DNA of 64,000 nucleotides from an uncultured Caldimonas sp. Its GTDB lineage: Bacteria > Pseudomonadota > Gammaproteobacteria > Burkholderiales > Burkholderiaceae. The notes under the pieces were generated by a model. It did not search any database and was not told the DNA's origin. It saw only the letters and a program-made list of their open reading frames with translations. Location of the stretch: the NCBI RefSeq assembly GCF_946480305.1, contig NZ_CAMLJQ010000006.1:1-64000 (forward strand). Direction: 5' to 3'. Below are positions 45,496-57,463 of the stretch, one piece after another. Position 1 is the stretch's first letter. The number at the start of each line of letters is the position of its first letter. Made by a program: the position numbers and the translations under genes.

Positions 45496-46037
45496 TCTGG
45501 CGGCACCCCCGTCCGCGCTGCGTGACCGGGCGATGCATCGGGCTGACGGACGTCCCGGTCGACCGCCGCAAGGCCAAGCGTCTCGCGCATGCCATGCGCC
45601 GGGAGGCGCGGCGGCACGGCTGGCCATGCGAGGTCTGGACGTCGACGCTGCAGCGCAGCGCACTCGTCGGCGAAGTGCTGGCCGCGTGGGGATGGCGTCA
45701 TCGTCGTGATGTGCGCCTGAACGAACTGGACTTCGGTGCGTGGGACGGCCTTGCATGGACGGACGTGGCGCAGCAGGAAGTGCAGGCATGGTGCGACGAC
45801 TTCGCGCGGCATCGACCGGGCGGGGGCGAGAATCTCGCGGCGCTGTTCGAGCGATGCAACGCGTTCTTGCAGGAGCGCTCGGCGACCGTGCTGGTGGTGG
45901 GCCACGCAGGCTGGATGCAGGCTGCGGCGTTCATCCTGCAGCACAAGGGCATTCCCCAGCGCGCACAGGACTGGCTTGCGCCACCACGCTATGGCGCGCG
46001 CCTGCACCTCATGCGGGAGGTGGGGTCTTCGGTGTGA
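45483..46037 (+). CDS. cobC: Histidine phosphatase, probable alpha-ribazole phosphatase
   Basis: A 184-residue phosphoglycerate-mutase-like phosphatase. The catalytic His sits in [11 protein letters not shown] near residue 7 (RHP instead of the usual RHG), with LNELDFGAWDGLAW, the acidic region and VLVVGHAGWMQAAAF supplying the second His. Position as last gene of the cobUTS series argues for dephosphorylation of alpha-ribazole phosphate or adenosylcobalamin phosphate. It overlaps cobS by 13 bases and the convergent nth by 29. Confidence 0.88.
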   Translation: MELVIWRHPRPRCVTGRCIGLTDVPVDRRKAKRLAHAMRREARRHGWPCEVWTSTLQRSALVGEVLAAWGWRHRRDVRLNELDFGAWDGLAWTDVAQQEVQAWCDDFARHRPGGGENLAALFERCNAFLQERSATVLVVGHAGWMQAAAFILQHKGIPQRAQDWLAPPRYGARLHLMREVGSSV

Positions 46038-46650
46038 AATCGCAATAGCGCGCTACCTGGCACTTCCAGCACATCGGCTTTCGTGCCACGCAGACGTAGC
46101 GGCCGTGGAGAATGAGCCAATGGTGCGCATCGACGAGGTACTCCGCCGGCACGCGTCTCAACAGGGCCAGTTCGACCTGCAGCGGGTTCTTGCCCGGGGC
46201 CAGGCCGGTGCGGTTGCTGACCCGGAAGATGTGCGTGTCGACCGCCATGGTCGGCTCACCGAACGCGACGTTGAGCACCACATTCGCCGTCTTGCGACCG
46301 ACGCCGGGCAGCGCCTCCAGTTCTTCCCTCGTGCGAGGCACCTCGCCGCCGTGGCGGTCCACGAGGATGCGGCAGGTTTCCATCAGGTGTTTCGCCTTGC
46401 TGCGGTACAAGCCGATCGTCTTGATGTAGTCGCACAGCCGGTCGTGCCCAAGGGCGAGCACCTTTTGCGGCGTGTTGGCCACCGGGAACAGCTTGCGCGT
46501 CGCCTTGTTGACGCCGACGTCCGTGGCTTGCGCCGACAGCAGCACCGCCGCCAGCAGTTCGAACACGCTCGTGTATTCGAGCTCGGTATTCGGTTGCGGG
46601 TTGGCCGACTTGAGGGTGGCGAAGAAGGGTTCGATGTCTTGCGCGCGCAT
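46009..46650 (-). CDS. nth: Endonuclease III
   Basis: DNA glycosylase/AP lyase removing oxidised pyrimidines. The 213 residues contain the helix-hairpin-helix ELEALPGVGRKTANVVLNVA, the catalytic Lys inside it, the catalytic Asp in MAVDTHIFRVSNR, and the C-terminal 4Fe-4S ligands CVARKPMCWKCQVARYC. It follows rsxB, recalling the E. coli rsx-nth order. Confidence 0.97.
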   Translation of the reverse strand: MRAQDIEPFFATLKSANPQPNTELEYTSVFELLAAVLLSAQATDVGVNKATRKLFPVANTPQKVLALGHDRLCDYIKTIGLYRSKAKHLMETCRILVDRHGGEVPRTREELEALPGVGRKTANVVLNVAFGEPTMAVDTHIFRVSNRTGLAPGKNPLQVELALLRRVPAEYLVDAHHWLILHGRYVCVARKPMCWKCQVARYCDFTPKTPPPA

Positions 46651-46668
46651 GGGCGCGCAGTGTAGCGG

Positions 46669-47337
46669 TCAGTCCGGCTTGCGGTTGCGCTCACGCGCAC
46701 GCGCCATGGCCGCCTCGATCACCGCGCGCTTGCGGTCCAACTGATCGGGGTCCGTCAACCGGGATTCGGCTACCAGGTTGTCCAGCTTGCGTTGCGCCTT
46801 GGCGGCCAACCGCTCGTCGTTTTCGTGCTTGTCACGTTCGGTGCGGAAGCGGTGGAAGGCGTAGCGCTCACGGGCTTCGTTGGCCTGCTGCTCGCTCCAC
46901 GCTTGCCACCCGCTGCGACCCGGCGTTGCCTCGTGCAGCGAGATGCAATCGACCGGACACACCGGAACGCAAAGCTCGCACCCGGTGCACAGGGTATTGA
47001 CCACCGAGTGCATCAGCTTGTTCGCGCCGACGATCGCGTCCACCGGGCAGGCCTTGATGCACAGGGTGCAGCCGATGCACCAGTCTTCGTCTATCAGTGC
47101 CAGCAGCCGCGGCCCCTCCTGGCCGCAATCGGCGTCGAGTGGCAGGGCCGCCTGCCCGGTCAGCTCGGCCAGCCGTACCACCCCCTCCTGGCCGCCCGGG
47201 GGGCATCGGTTGATGGCCGCCTCGCCTTTGGCAATGGCGTCGGCATAGCTGCGGCAATCGGGGTAGCCGCAACGGGTGCACTGCGTCTGCGGCAGCAGGG
47301 CGTCGATCGTGTCGGTGGAAACGGGCAGGGGGTGCAT
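46669..47337 (-). CDS. rsxB: RsxB/RnfB-like ferredoxin, stand-alone
   Basis: A 222-residue iron-sulfur protein related to RnfB/RsxB. It has the N-terminal Fe-S domain [16 protein letters not shown] and two 4Fe-4S motifs [15 protein letters not shown] and [15 protein letters not shown], then a charged helical tail with basic repeats. The membrane helix at the N-terminus of E. coli RsxB is missing (it begins [16 protein letters not shown]), and no other rsx/rnf gene is adjacent. It probably serves as a soluble electron carrier; acting with Nth or in redox control is inference. Confidence 0.88.
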   Translation of the reverse strand: MHPLPVSTDTIDALLPQTQCTRCGYPDCRSYADAIAKGEAAINRCPPGGQEGVVRLAELTGQAALPLDADCGQEGPRLLALIDEDWCIGCTLCIKACPVDAIVGANKLMHSVVNTLCTGCELCVPVCPVDCISLHEATPGRSGWQAWSEQQANEARERYAFHRFRTERDKHENDERLAAKAQRKLDNLVAESRLTDPDQLDRKRAVIEAAMARARERNRKPD

Positions 47338-47340
47338 CGG

Positions 47341-47368
47341 AAAACGACAAAGGCGCCGCAAGGGCGCC
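47341..47368 (-). terminator. Terminator after phaZ
   Basis: GGCGCC (47352-47357) / GGCGCC (47363-47368) hairpin; on the minus strand it is followed by TTTGTCGTTTT. Confidence 0.8.
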
Positions 47369-47389
47369 AATGTACCGCGGTGGTGCTGT

Positions 47390-48631
47390 TTACTTCTCGT
47401 GCCGTCCGATGAACTCGCGAACCACCGGGTACACCTTTTCGCGCCACCGGCGCCCGGAGAAGATGCCGTAATGGCCCGCGCCTTCGACGATGTAGTGCGG
47501 CTGCTCGTTCTTCGGGATGCCCGTGCACAAGTCGTGTGCGGCCCGGGTCTGGCCTGCGCCCGAGATGTCATCAAGCTCGCCTTCAACCGTCAGCAGCGCG
47601 GTGGTCTTGATGTCCTGCGGGCGCACCAGCTCGCCGCGCACCGACCACGTGCCGTTGACCAGCGCGAAGTCCTGAAACACCGTCTTGATGGTGTCGAGGT
47701 AGTACTCGGCAGGCATGTCGAGCACGGCGTTGTACTCGTCATAGAACTTGCGATGTGCCTCGGCGCTGTCGTCGTCACCGCGTACCAGGTCGAGGAAGTA
47801 GTCGTAGTGCGAGCTCAAGTGGCGGTCAGGATTCATCGCCACGAAACCCGTGTGCTGCAGGAAGCCAGGGTAGACGCGCCGGCCTGCGCCGGGATAGTTC
47901 GGTGGCACGCGATAGATCACGTTGTTCTCGAACCACTCGTAGCTCTTGTTCATCGCCAGGTTGTTGACGGCGGTCGGGCTCTTGCGGGCATCGATCGGCC
48001 CGCCCATCATCGTCATGGTGCGCGGCGTGGCCTCACCCCGGCTGGCCATCAGCGAAATGGCCGCAAACACCGGTACGGTGGGCTGGCAGACCGAAATGAC
48101 GTGCACGTTCGGCCCGATGTGGCGGATGAATTCCTCGATGTAGCCGACGTAGTCGTCGAGGTGGAAGGGCCCTGCCTCCAGCGGCACCATGCGCGCGTCG
48201 ACCCAGTCGGTGATGTAGACCTTGTGATCGCGCAGCAGCATCTGCACGGTGTCGCGTAGCAAGGTGGCGTGGTGGCCCGACAACGGCGCGACCACGAGGA
48301 CGGTCGGCTGCGTCTTCATCCTCGGCAGCAGCTTCGGGTCGTCGGTGAAACGCTTGAAGCGCAGAAGCCGGCAGAAGGGCTTGGCGACAGCGACCTGTTC
48401 CTGTACCGCGACATCGATGCCGTTCACCGGGACGGAGGTGATGTTGAAGGACGGCTTTTCGTATTCCTTCGACAGCCGGTGCATGAGGTCGAAGCCCGCC
48501 GCGACCCGGTCAGCCCCGATCGTGTGCGTGAAAGGCGACATCGGGTGGCTGTAGAGCTTTGCCGACGCGCTTGCAAATTCGGCAAACGGGCTCAGCAGAG
48601 CACGCTGGGTTTCGTAGAGTTGGTACAGCAT
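47390..48631 (-). CDS. phaZ: Intracellular polyhydroxyalkanoate depolymerase
   Basis: Mobilises stored poly(3-hydroxybutyrate) granules. The 413-residue protein lacks a signal peptide and matches the PhaZ1-type family: [40 protein letters not shown], the nucleophile motif [11 protein letters not shown] with Cys in place of the lipase Ser, [19 protein letters not shown] and [16 protein letters not shown] supplying Asp and His. Ends just before a hairpin terminator; a TGC-rich site lies at its promoter. Confidence 0.95.
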   Translation of the reverse strand: MLYQLYETQRALLSPFAEFASASAKLYSHPMSPFTHTIGADRVAAGFDLMHRLSKEYEKPSFNITSVPVNGIDVAVQEQVAVAKPFCRLLRFKRFTDDPKLLPRMKTQPTVLVVAPLSGHHATLLRDTVQMLLRDHKVYITDWVDARMVPLEAGPFHLDDYVGYIEEFIRHIGPNVHVISVCQPTVPVFAAISLMASRGEATPRTMTMMGGPIDARKSPTAVNNLAMNKSYEWFENNVIYRVPPNYPGAGRRVYPGFLQHTGFVAMNPDRHLSSHYDYFLDLVRGDDDSAEAHRKFYDEYNAVLDMPAEYYLDTIKTVFQDFALVNGTWSVRGELVRPQDIKTTALLTVEGELDDISGAGQTRAAHDLCTGIPKNEQPHYIVEGAGHYGIFSGRRWREKVYPVVREFIGRHEK

Positions 48632-48706
48632 CGATCGATCCCTTTCTGGCCCGGCAGCAGACCGGCTTCAGCTGTGCAGTGCAAGTCGCATGCGCGCCAC
48701 GCAGTC

Positions 48707-48727
48707 TTGCTGCATTGCACCATTCTA
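48707..48727 (-). promoter_or_regulatory. phaZ promoter with TGC-rich repeat
   Basis: On the minus strand a TAGAAT box (48727-48722) is followed directly by GGTGCAATGCAGCAA, which resembles TGC-rich sites bound by the PHA regulator PhaR in other bacteria. No good -35 box was found. Tentative. Confidence 0.35.
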
Positions 48728-48819
48728 CGGAGCGCGGCCATATCTTTGCTTGATTCAAGTTGCGGAGAAACCCCGACGGGCGCGGTATTTCTCCGCAAAT
48801 CGACTGTGCCTGTCGAATG

Positions 48820-48846
48820 AAAAAAGGGGCCGGAGCCCCTTTTTTC
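48820..48846 (-). terminator. Bidirectional hairpin terminator after the aminotransferase gene
   Basis: AAAAAGGGGC-CGGA-GCCCCTTTTT (48821-48845): stem AAAAAGGGGC/GCCCCTTTTT with loop CGGA. It ends the aminotransferase transcript on the minus strand. Confidence 0.9.
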
Positions 48847-48867
48847 GTGAAATGTTTCGCCGGCGCT

Positions 48868-50067
48868 TCACGAAACCTTGGCAATCGCCTCGACCACGTA
48901 GTCGATGTTCTTGCTGTTCAACGCGGCCACGCAAATGCGCCCGGAATCGACGCCATACACGCCAAACTCGCTGCGCAGGCGCTGCATCTGCTCCTTGTTC
49001 AGCCCGGAGTAGCTGAACATGCCCTTCTGCTGCGTGATGAAGCTCATGTCCTGCCGGATGCCGGCAGCCTTCAGCTTCTCGACCAGGGCCGTGCGCATCT
49101 GCTTGATGCGCACGCGCATCTCGGCAAGTTCGTCTTCCCACAGCTTGCGCAGCTCGGGCGTCGTCAGCACCGTGGCCACAACCTGGGCACCGTGCGTCGG
49201 CGGGTTGGAATAGTTGGTGCGGATCACCCGCTTGAGCTGGCTCAGCACGCGGTCGGCTTCTTCCTTGGAGGCGGCGACGACACTCAGTGCACCGACCCGT
49301 TCGCCGTACAGCGAGAAGCTCTTGGAAAACGAGGTCGACACGAAGATGTCGAGGCCCGCACCCATGAACAGCCCGATCACCGCGCCATCTTCGGCAATGC
49401 CCTCGCCGAAGCCCTGGTACGCCATGTCGAGGAAGGGCACGAGCCCACGCGCCTTGACGGCTTCGATGACCAGCTTCCACTGGTCGAGCGTCAGGTCGTA
49501 GCCGGTGGGGTTGTGGCAGCACGCATGCAGCACGACGATCGTGCCGGCCGGCGCGGCGTTCAACGCCGCCAGCATGCCGTCGAAGTTGATGCCGCGCTGG
49601 GCAGCGTCGTAATACGGATAGGTGGCCACCGGGAAGCCGGCCGCTTCGAACAGCGCGCGGTGGTTCTCCCAGCTCGGGTCGCTGATCAGCACCTGCGCGT
49701 TCGGATTGACCTTCTTCAGGAAGTCGGCGCCGACCTTCAGTCCACCTGTGCCTCCCAGGCCCTGCACCGTGGCGATCCGGCCGGCCTTGACGGCTTCACT
49801 GTCGGCCCCAAATACGAGGCCTTGCACCGCCTTGTCGTAGGCCGCAATGCCGTCGATGGGCAGGTAGCCGCGAGCCTTCGGGGCTTCGAGCATCTGCTTT
49901 TCTGCGGCGGCGACGCACTTCAGCAGGGGCAGCTTGCCGTTGTCGTCGTAGTAGACGCCAACGCCCAGGTTCACCTTCTTGGGGTTCGGGTCGGCGTTGA
50001 ATTGTTCGTTGAGACCCAGAATCGGGTCACGCGGCGCCATTTCGACAGCGGCGAAGAGCGAGGCCAT
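48868..50067 (-). CDS. Aromatic/aspartate aminotransferase (class I)
   Basis: A PLP-dependent class-I aminotransferase of the AspC/TyrB subfamily, 399 residues, catalysing aspartate or aromatic amino acid transamination. Diagnostic are [24 protein letters not shown] opening (here [17 protein letters not shown]), [35 protein letters not shown], and the PLP Lys in [16 protein letters not shown]. The aspC versus tyrB choice cannot be made by eye, so no symbol is given. It is divergent from uvrB. Confidence 0.95.
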   Translation of the reverse strand: MASLFAAVEMAPRDPILGLNEQFNADPNPKKVNLGVGVYYDDNGKLPLLKCVAAAEKQMLEAPKARGYLPIDGIAAYDKAVQGLVFGADSEAVKAGRIATVQGLGGTGGLKVGADFLKKVNPNAQVLISDPSWENHRALFEAAGFPVATYPYYDAAQRGINFDGMLAALNAAPAGTIVVLHACCHNPTGYDLTLDQWKLVIEAVKARGLVPFLDMAYQGFGEGIAEDGAVIGLFMGAGLDIFVSTSFSKSFSLYGERVGALSVVAASKEEADRVLSQLKRVIRTNYSNPPTHGAQVVATVLTTPELRKLWEDELAEMRVRIKQMRTALVEKLKAAGIRQDMSFITQQKGMFSYSGLNKEQMQRLRSEFGVYGVDSGRICVAALNSKNIDYVVEAIAKVS

Positions 50068-50183
50068 TTGGAGTCAGTCCTTGTCAGTGGAGTGGCACGG
50101 GCAGTTGGGCTAATCTAGTCAGCTTCCCCTGCCGCCCGAAGGCAAGGGATAACCCGCATTTTAGGCTGTTGCCCCTATCGCCC

Positions 50184-52271
<2,088 letters not shown>

Positions 52272-52284
52272 GCGACTTGCCGGT

Positions 52285-53538
52285 TCAAGCCACCTCTGCC
52301 GCCTGGCCCTGCTGCGTCTCCGTGAGCGGACGGACCTGGTAGTGGATGACGGCGGCCGCGGCGCCGACCGCTTGTGCGAGCCGGCCGAAGCGCGTCGTGC
52401 GCACGACCGGCGGCTTCAATCCGGCGGCCTCCGCATAGCGCACCAATTCCGCGCGCGCCGGCCCGAGCAGGGCTTCGCCGAATTCGCAACTCGGTCCACC
52501 AAGCACGATGCTGGCAGGGTCGAAGGCGGCCCAAAGGTTTTGCATCAATTGCCCGACGTAAGCGCCCGCGCGTTCGAGGGCAGCCTTCAGCGCGGCGTCT
52601 TTGGCCACGCGGGCGGGGTCGAAGGCTGCTGGAGGAAGGCTGCGCAGCAGGGCGTGGGCGTCCTGCGCGTGTCTTGCCTTGCCGGGCCCCAGAATGCTTT
52701 CGACGATGGCACCCAGGCCGACGAATGCCTCGGTGCAACCGTTGCGCCCGCAACTGCAACGCGGTCCCCGGGCGTCGAGGATCGTATGGCCGATCTCGCC
52801 GGCGAAGCCGCCATGGCCCGTGAGCAACCGGTCGTTGACGATGATGCCGGCGCCGATGCCGGTGCCCAGCACCAGGTAGACGAGGGGCTCGTCCACCGGG
52901 CGGTCGATGAACTCGAATTCGCCGAGTGCGCCGACGTCCGCGTCGTTCTGCACGTAGACGGGCAGGTTGCCTCCGGGGCCGCCCGCCAGCGCCTGACGCA
53001 GCATGTCGCGCAGCGGCAACTCCTTCCACCCGATGTTGGGGGCAAAACGAAGTACCCCGGTGCGGTCATCCACTGCACCCGGTACGGCGACCCCGATGCC
53101 TATCGTCGTGCGCCTGCGCAATTCGGGCCCTTGCAGCAGTGCTGAGATGAGGCTGGCCACCTGCTTGCAGGCCGAGGCAGGGTCCGAGGAGTCGATGGGG
53201 GCTGTGTTCTCCATCAGCACCGTGCCGACGAGATTCGTCGCCACGGCGGTAGCCGCCCCCAGCCCGATGTCCACCCCAACGAAAGCCAGCCGCTGTTCGT
53301 CCAGCGCGAGTGGCGTAGGCGGGCGTCCGCTGCCGCGGGTGGCCGCGGGATCGAGCTCGAGTTCAACCAGCCAGCCCTCGTCGATCAATTCCTGCGACAG
53401 CAGGCTCACGGTGGACTTCGTCAACCCCGTCGAGATGGCGAGATCCGCCCTGGAACTGCCCGGGGCCTGCCGCACCTGACGCACCAGGGCCATGCGGTTC
53501 AATCGCTTCAGAAGCCTGTGGTCGCCGGTGATGGACAT
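52285..53538 (-). CDS. ROK family transcriptional regulator
   Basis: A 417-residue NagC/XylR-type repressor. Residues 15-75 form a winged helix (SRADLAISTGLTKSTVSLLS), and residues 85-400 an ASKHA sugar-kinase-like domain with GIGVAVPGAVDDRTG, VLGTGIGAGIIVNDRLLTG and the zinc motif CSCGRNGCTEAF. Whether it binds or phosphorylates a sugar is not known and no sugar genes are adjacent. It converges with uvrB and diverges from the phosphatase gene. Confidence 0.9.
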   Translation of the reverse strand: MSITGDHRLLKRLNRMALVRQVRQAPGSSRADLAISTGLTKSTVSLLSQELIDEGWLVELELDPAATRGSGRPPTPLALDEQRLAFVGVDIGLGAATAVATNLVGTVLMENTAPIDSSDPASACKQVASLISALLQGPELRRRTTIGIGVAVPGAVDDRTGVLRFAPNIGWKELPLRDMLRQALAGGPGGNLPVYVQNDADVGALGEFEFIDRPVDEPLVYLVLGTGIGAGIIVNDRLLTGHGGFAGEIGHTILDARGPRCSCGRNGCTEAFVGLGAIVESILGPGKARHAQDAHALLRSLPPAAFDPARVAKDAALKAALERAGAYVGQLMQNLWAAFDPASIVLGGPSCEFGEALLGPARAELVRYAEAAGLKPPVVRTTRFGRLAQAVGAAAAVIHYQVRPLTETQQGQAAEVA

Positions 53539-53618
53539 GGATGCGCTGCAGTCGAAAGCGCCGAATTATGCCGATGGACGCTCTGCGAGCGTGCGGCGAG
53601 GAGCCTAGACTCGCGGTC

Positions 53619-54131
53619 ATGACGTTTTCGAAGCAGTTCCCCCAAGCCTCTGTTCTTTTCATCTGCATGGGCAACATCTGCCGCTCACCGTCCGCCGAGG
53701 GTGTGTTCCGATATCTCGTGGAAAAGGCGGGTTTGCAGGAGCGAATCCGGATCGATTCAGCGGGCACGCACGACTACCACGTCGGCGAGCCGCCCGACGA
53801 GCGCGCACAGCGTCACGCGGCCAAGCGCGGCTACGACCTGTGCCGACTGCGTGCCCGGCAGATTGACGCAAAGGACTTCGAGCGCTTCGACCTGCTGCTC
53901 GCTATGGACTGGGTGAACTTCTCTGCCCTCGAGGCGGAGTGCCCCGAGGAGCATCGACACAAACTCCGGAGGTTGATGGAATTCGCGACGCGTCACGACA
54001 GCGAGGTGGTGCCGGATCCGTACTACGGCTCCCCCCAAGGATTCGAGAAGGTGCTGGACTACCTTGAAGACGCGTGTGAAGGGTTGCTGGCGCACGTGGA
54101 ACGCAACGTGCTGGACCTTGGAACTTCCTGA
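53619..54131 (+). CDS. Low molecular weight protein-tyrosine phosphatase
   Basis: A 170-residue LMW-PTP. The P-loop VLFICMGNICRSPSAEG (Cys and Arg of C-x5-R) begins near residue 14, and the general-acid Asp is in VVPDPYYGSPQGFEKVL. ATG 53619 was taken because upstream codons are not conserved. It precedes iscR by about 140 bp, an arrangement found in many betaproteobacteria, but has its own context. Confidence 0.93.
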   Translation: MTFSKQFPQASVLFICMGNICRSPSAEGVFRYLVEKAGLQERIRIDSAGTHDYHVGEPPDERAQRHAAKRGYDLCRLRARQIDAKDFERFDLLLAMDWVNFSALEAECPEEHRHKLRRLMEFATRHDSEVVPDPYYGSPQGFEKVLDYLEDACEGLLAHVERNVLDLGTS

Positions 54132-54138
54132 GCAAAAC

Positions 54139-54168
54139 TTGACCAAAAAACTAGGCTTCAGGTAAAAT
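54139..54168 (+). promoter_or_regulatory. Promoter of the isc operon
   Basis: TTGACC (54139-54144), 18-base spacer, TAAAAT (54163-54168). AT-rich blocks up to GTAAATCAGTCGG (54172-54184) may contain the IscR-binding site, but the match to known type-1 sites is loose. The iscR ATG is 100 bases downstream. Confidence 0.6.
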
Positions 54169-54269
54169 TCGAGTAAATCAGTCGGAAACAAACCGAGGGT
54201 TTACCCGAGCCACAAGCTGTTCCGGGTTCAACACTTCAGCGCGCAGCTGAAAGCTTTAAGGAGCTTGCC

Positions 54270-54800
54270 ATGCGTCTCACCACCAAAGGCCGTTTTGCCG
54301 TCACTGCCATGATCGATCTCGCGCTGCGCGAGCATCAGGGGCCGGTGGCGCTGGCCGCCATCAGCCAGCGGCAGCAGATTTCCCTGTCCTATCTCGAGCA
54401 GTTGTTCGGCAAGTTGCGCCGTCATGAGCTCGTGGAGAGTACGCGTGGCCCTGGCGGTGGTTACTCGCTCGGCCGCAAGGCGGAAGAGATCACTGTGGCA
54501 GACATCATCGTGGCAGTTGATGAACCGATCGATGCGACGGGCTGCGGGGGCAAGGAAAACTGCATGAGCGACCAGGGGCGCTGCATGACGCACGACCTTT
54601 GGGCCAGTCTCAATGCAAAGATGATCGAGTACCTGGATTCCATCACGTTGAAGAAACTCGTGGAAGACCAGCTGGCACGCGGCATCTCCATCGAGGAGCA
54701 GCCGGTCAAGCGCGCCATCTCGAGCCAGCCTGTCGTCAAGCCGATCAAGGTCAACGCGCCGAATTCGGTGTTTGCTCTCGGCAACGCCTTTTCCAAATAA
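54270..54800 (+). CDS. iscR: Fe-S cluster assembly regulator IscR
   Basis: Rrf2-family regulator with a 2Fe-2S cluster that represses its own isc operon when clusters are plentiful. 176 residues: winged helix MRLTTKGRFAVTAMIDLALR through LSYLEQLFGKLRRHELV, then ligands C92, C98 and C105 with H108 (CGGKENCMSDQGRCMTH), one residue longer between the last two Cys than in E. coli. First gene of a canonical isc operon. Confidence 0.97.
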   Translation: MRLTTKGRFAVTAMIDLALREHQGPVALAAISQRQQISLSYLEQLFGKLRRHELVESTRGPGGGYSLGRKAEEITVADIIVAVDEPIDATGCGGKENCMSDQGRCMTHDLWASLNAKMIEYLDSITLKKLVEDQLARGISIEEQPVKRAISSQPVVKPIKVNAPNSVFALGNAFSK

Positions 54801-54884
54801 GGATTCGGCGAAGGCGGTGGCGCGCCGGGTTCCTCTTCTCGTTATCTGCCAGCCGGAGCCGACTCGGCTCCCGACGCAAGCATC

Positions 54885-56105
54885 ATGGACATGACTCCCC
54901 ACTTTCCGATCTACATGGATTACGGCGCGACGACGCCTGTCGACCCACGCGTGGTCGACGCCATGATCCCCTGGTTGCGAGAGCATTTCGGCAACCCCGC
55001 ATCGCGCAGCCACGCCTGGGGCTGGGAAGCCGAAGCAGCGGTTGAAAAGGCCCGCGAGCAAGTGGCGCAGCTGATCGGCGCCGATCCACGAGAGATCGTC
55101 TGGACATCGGGCGCCACGGAGTCCAACAACCTGGCGCTGAAGGGCGCGGCCCATTTCTACAAGAGCAAGGGCAAGCATCTCGTGACGGTGAAAACCGAGC
55201 ACAAGGCGGTGCTGGACACCTGCCGGGAACTGGAGCGACAGGGCTTCGAAGTCACCTATCTCGACGTCCAGGAAGACGGGCTACTGGACCTAGAGCGGCT
55301 CAAGGCAGCGTTGCGACCCGACACGATCCTGGTCTCGGTGATGTTCGTCAACAACGAGATCGGCGTGATACAGGACATTCCCGCCATCGGTGCCATCTGC
55401 CGCGAGCGCGGCATCATCTTCCACGTGGACGGCGCCCAGGCGACCGGCAAGGTCGAAATCGATCTGTCGAAGCTTCCTGTCGACCTGATGAGTCTTGCTT
55501 CGCACAAGACCTATGGTCCCAAGGGTATCGGCGCTCTTTATGTGCGGCGCAAGCCCCGAGTGCGTCTCGAAGCGCAGATGCACGGTGGTGGTCACGAGCG
55601 CGGCATGCGGTCCGGCACGCTCCCCACGCATCAGATCGTCGGCATGGGCGAGGCCTTCCGTATTGCATGGGAAGAGATGGGCACCGAGACCGAGCGCATC
55701 CGCATGCTCCAGCAGCGTTTGCTGAACGGCCTGAAGGACATCGAGCAGGTGTTCATCAATGGGCATCTTGAGCGTCGGGTGCCGCACAACGTCAACGCGT
55801 CGTTCAACTTCGTCGAAGGCGAATCGCTCATCATGGGCATCAAGGGCATTGCCGTGTCGTCGGGATCGGCGTGCACGTCCGCGAGCCTGGAGCCCAGCTA
55901 CGTGCTGCGCGCGCTGGGACGCAGCGACGAGCTCGCCCATTCGTCCTTGCGCATGACGATCGGCCGCTTCACGACCGAGGAAGAGATCGACTACGCCATC
56001 AGTACGCTCAAGGAGCGCGTGGCGAAGCTGCGCGAGTTGTCCCCGCTCTGGGAGATGTACAAGGACGGCGTCGACCTCAACACCATCCAGTGGACCGCGC
56101 ACTGA
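54885..56105 (+). CDS. iscS: Cysteine desulfurase IscS
   Basis: PLP enzyme that takes sulfur from cysteine for clusters and tRNA thiolation. 406 residues: [21 protein letters not shown] Lys in [16 protein letters not shown], active-site Cys loop [17 protein letters not shown] and the C-terminal IQWTAH. Second gene of the isc operon. Confidence 0.98.
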   Translation: MDMTPHFPIYMDYGATTPVDPRVVDAMIPWLREHFGNPASRSHAWGWEAEAAVEKAREQVAQLIGADPREIVWTSGATESNNLALKGAAHFYKSKGKHLVTVKTEHKAVLDTCRELERQGFEVTYLDVQEDGLLDLERLKAALRPDTILVSVMFVNNEIGVIQDIPAIGAICRERGIIFHVDGAQATGKVEIDLSKLPVDLMSLASHKTYGPKGIGALYVRRKPRVRLEAQMHGGGHERGMRSGTLPTHQIVGMGEAFRIAWEEMGTETERIRMLQQRLLNGLKDIEQVFINGHLERRVPHNVNASFNFVEGESLIMGIKGIAVSSGSACTSASLEPSYVLRALGRSDELAHSSLRMTIGRFTTEEEIDYAISTLKERVAKLRELSPLWEMYKDGVDLNTIQWTAH

Positions 56106-56125
56106 CCAAGCAGTAGGAGATTGAC

Positions 56126-56512
56126 ATGGCATACAGCGACAAGGTGATCGACCACTACGAGAACCCACGCAACGTGGGGTCCTTCGAAAAGGGTGACGAA
56201 ACCGTCGGCACGGGCATGGTGGGTGCGCCTGCCTGCGGCGACGTGATGAAGCTGCAGATCAAGGTGAACCCTGCGACGGGTGTGATCGAGGACGCCCGGT
56301 TCAAGACGTACGGTTGCGGCTCGGCCATCGCGTCGAGTTCGCTCGTCACCGAATGGGTGAAGGGCAAGACGCTTGACGAGGCAGTGACGATCAAGAACAC
56401 GCACATCGCCGAAGAGTTGGCGCTGCCGCCCGTGAAGATCCACTGCTCGATCCTCGCTGAGGATGCGATCAAGGCAGCCGTGCAGGACTACAAGGCCAAG
56501 AAAGCGCATTGA
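56126..56512 (+). CDS. iscU: Fe-S cluster scaffold IscU
   Basis: Scaffold on which clusters are built, 128 residues. The three ligand Cys and Asp are in [26 protein letters not shown] and [21 protein letters not shown] for HscA recognition is in [15 protein letters not shown] seven bases before ATG. Third gene of the operon. Confidence 0.98.
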   Translation: MAYSDKVIDHYENPRNVGSFEKGDETVGTGMVGAPACGDVMKLQIKVNPATGVIEDARFKTYGCGSAIASSSLVTEWVKGKTLDEAVTIKNTHIAEELALPPVKIHCSILAEDAIKAAVQDYKAKKAH

Positions 56513-56529
56513 TGGGTGGGTTGGACGCC

Positions 56530-56853
56530 ATGGCGGTGACATTGACCGAAGCAGCCGCGCGGCACGTGACGCGGTACCTGGCCAAGCGCGGCCGAGGTGT
56601 AGGAGTGCGCCTGGGGGTCAAAACGACGGGGTGCTCCGGACTGGCTTACAAGCTCGAATACGCGGACGACGTGGCACCTGAGGATCATGTCTTCGAAGGA
56701 CATGGCGTCAAGGTGCTCGTCGACCCGAAGAGTCTGCCGTACCTCGAGGGCACCGAACTCGATTTCGTGCGTGAAGGCCTGAACGAGGGCTTCCGTTTCA
56801 ACAACCCGAACGAGAAGGACCGTTGCGGATGCGGCGAGTCCTTCCGCATTTGA
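56530..56853 (+). CDS. iscA: Fe-S assembly protein IscA
   Basis: A-type carrier that stores or delivers clusters, 107 residues from ATG 56530. Three ligand Cys are in [15 protein letters not shown] and the terminal [11 protein letters not shown]. An ATG at 56512, overlapping the iscU stop, would add six residues (MGGLDA); E. coli-like length favours 56530. Fourth gene of the operon. Confidence 0.95.
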   Translation: MAVTLTEAAARHVTRYLAKRGRGVGVRLGVKTTGCSGLAYKLEYADDVAPEDHVFEGHGVKVLVDPKSLPYLEGTELDFVREGLNEGFRFNNPNEKDRCGCGESFRI

Positions 56854-56878
56854 CGGGCGCGGCGCGTTTGCGCCAGCG

Positions 56879-57415
56879 GTGGCCGTGACCGGCGGGATCA
56901 AGCTCGACCTCGATGACTTCGAACTGTTCGACGTCCCGCGGCGCTTCGGGCTTGAGCGGTCACTGCTGGACGAGCGCTGGAAGGTCCTCCAGGCTCAGGT
57001 GCACCCTGACCGTTTTGCTGCGCAGGGCGCGGCGGCGCAGCGGGTGGCGATGCAGTGGGCTGTGAGGGTCAACGAAGCCTATCAGCGGTTGAAGGACCCG
57101 CTCAAGCGCGCGAGCTATCTCTGCCAGTTGCATGGCGCGCCGATCGACGCTGAAAACAACACCGCCATGCCGCGCGAGTTCCTGATGCAGCAGATGGCAT
57201 GGCGCGAGGCGCTGGACGATGCGGAAGGCGAAGAGGCGCTCGATGCCCTGGCGCAAGAGGTTCGCTCGCATCGACAGCGGATGCTCGACGTGCTCGGCGA
57301 ATGTATAGACGAAAGAGGGGATTTTCCCGCTGCCGCACAGCAGGTGAGAGCCCTCATGTTCATCGAGCGCTTTGCGGAAGAGGTCGATCATCGCCTCGAC
57401 GCATTGGGACAATGA
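56879..57415 (+). CDS. hscB: Fe-S assembly co-chaperone HscB
   Basis: J-domain partner of HscA that delivers IscU, 178 residues. The J motif is QVHPDRFAAQGAAAQ with NEAYQRLKDPLKRASYL, and the C-terminal helical domain that binds IscU follows (MQQMAWREALDDAEG). Start is a GTG at 56879; another GTG at 56885 could serve. Fifth gene of the operon. Confidence 0.95.
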   Translation: MAVTGGIKLDLDDFELFDVPRRFGLERSLLDERWKVLQAQVHPDRFAAQGAAAQRVAMQWAVRVNEAYQRLKDPLKRASYLCQLHGAPIDAENNTAMPREFLMQQMAWREALDDAEGEEALDALAQEVRSHRQRMLDVLGECIDERGDFPAAAQQVRALMFIERFAEEVDHRLDALGQ

Positions 57416-57463
57416 TGTATCGGACCCTCCTCGGGGTCAGAAGAGCCGCTTGACGAACCAAAA

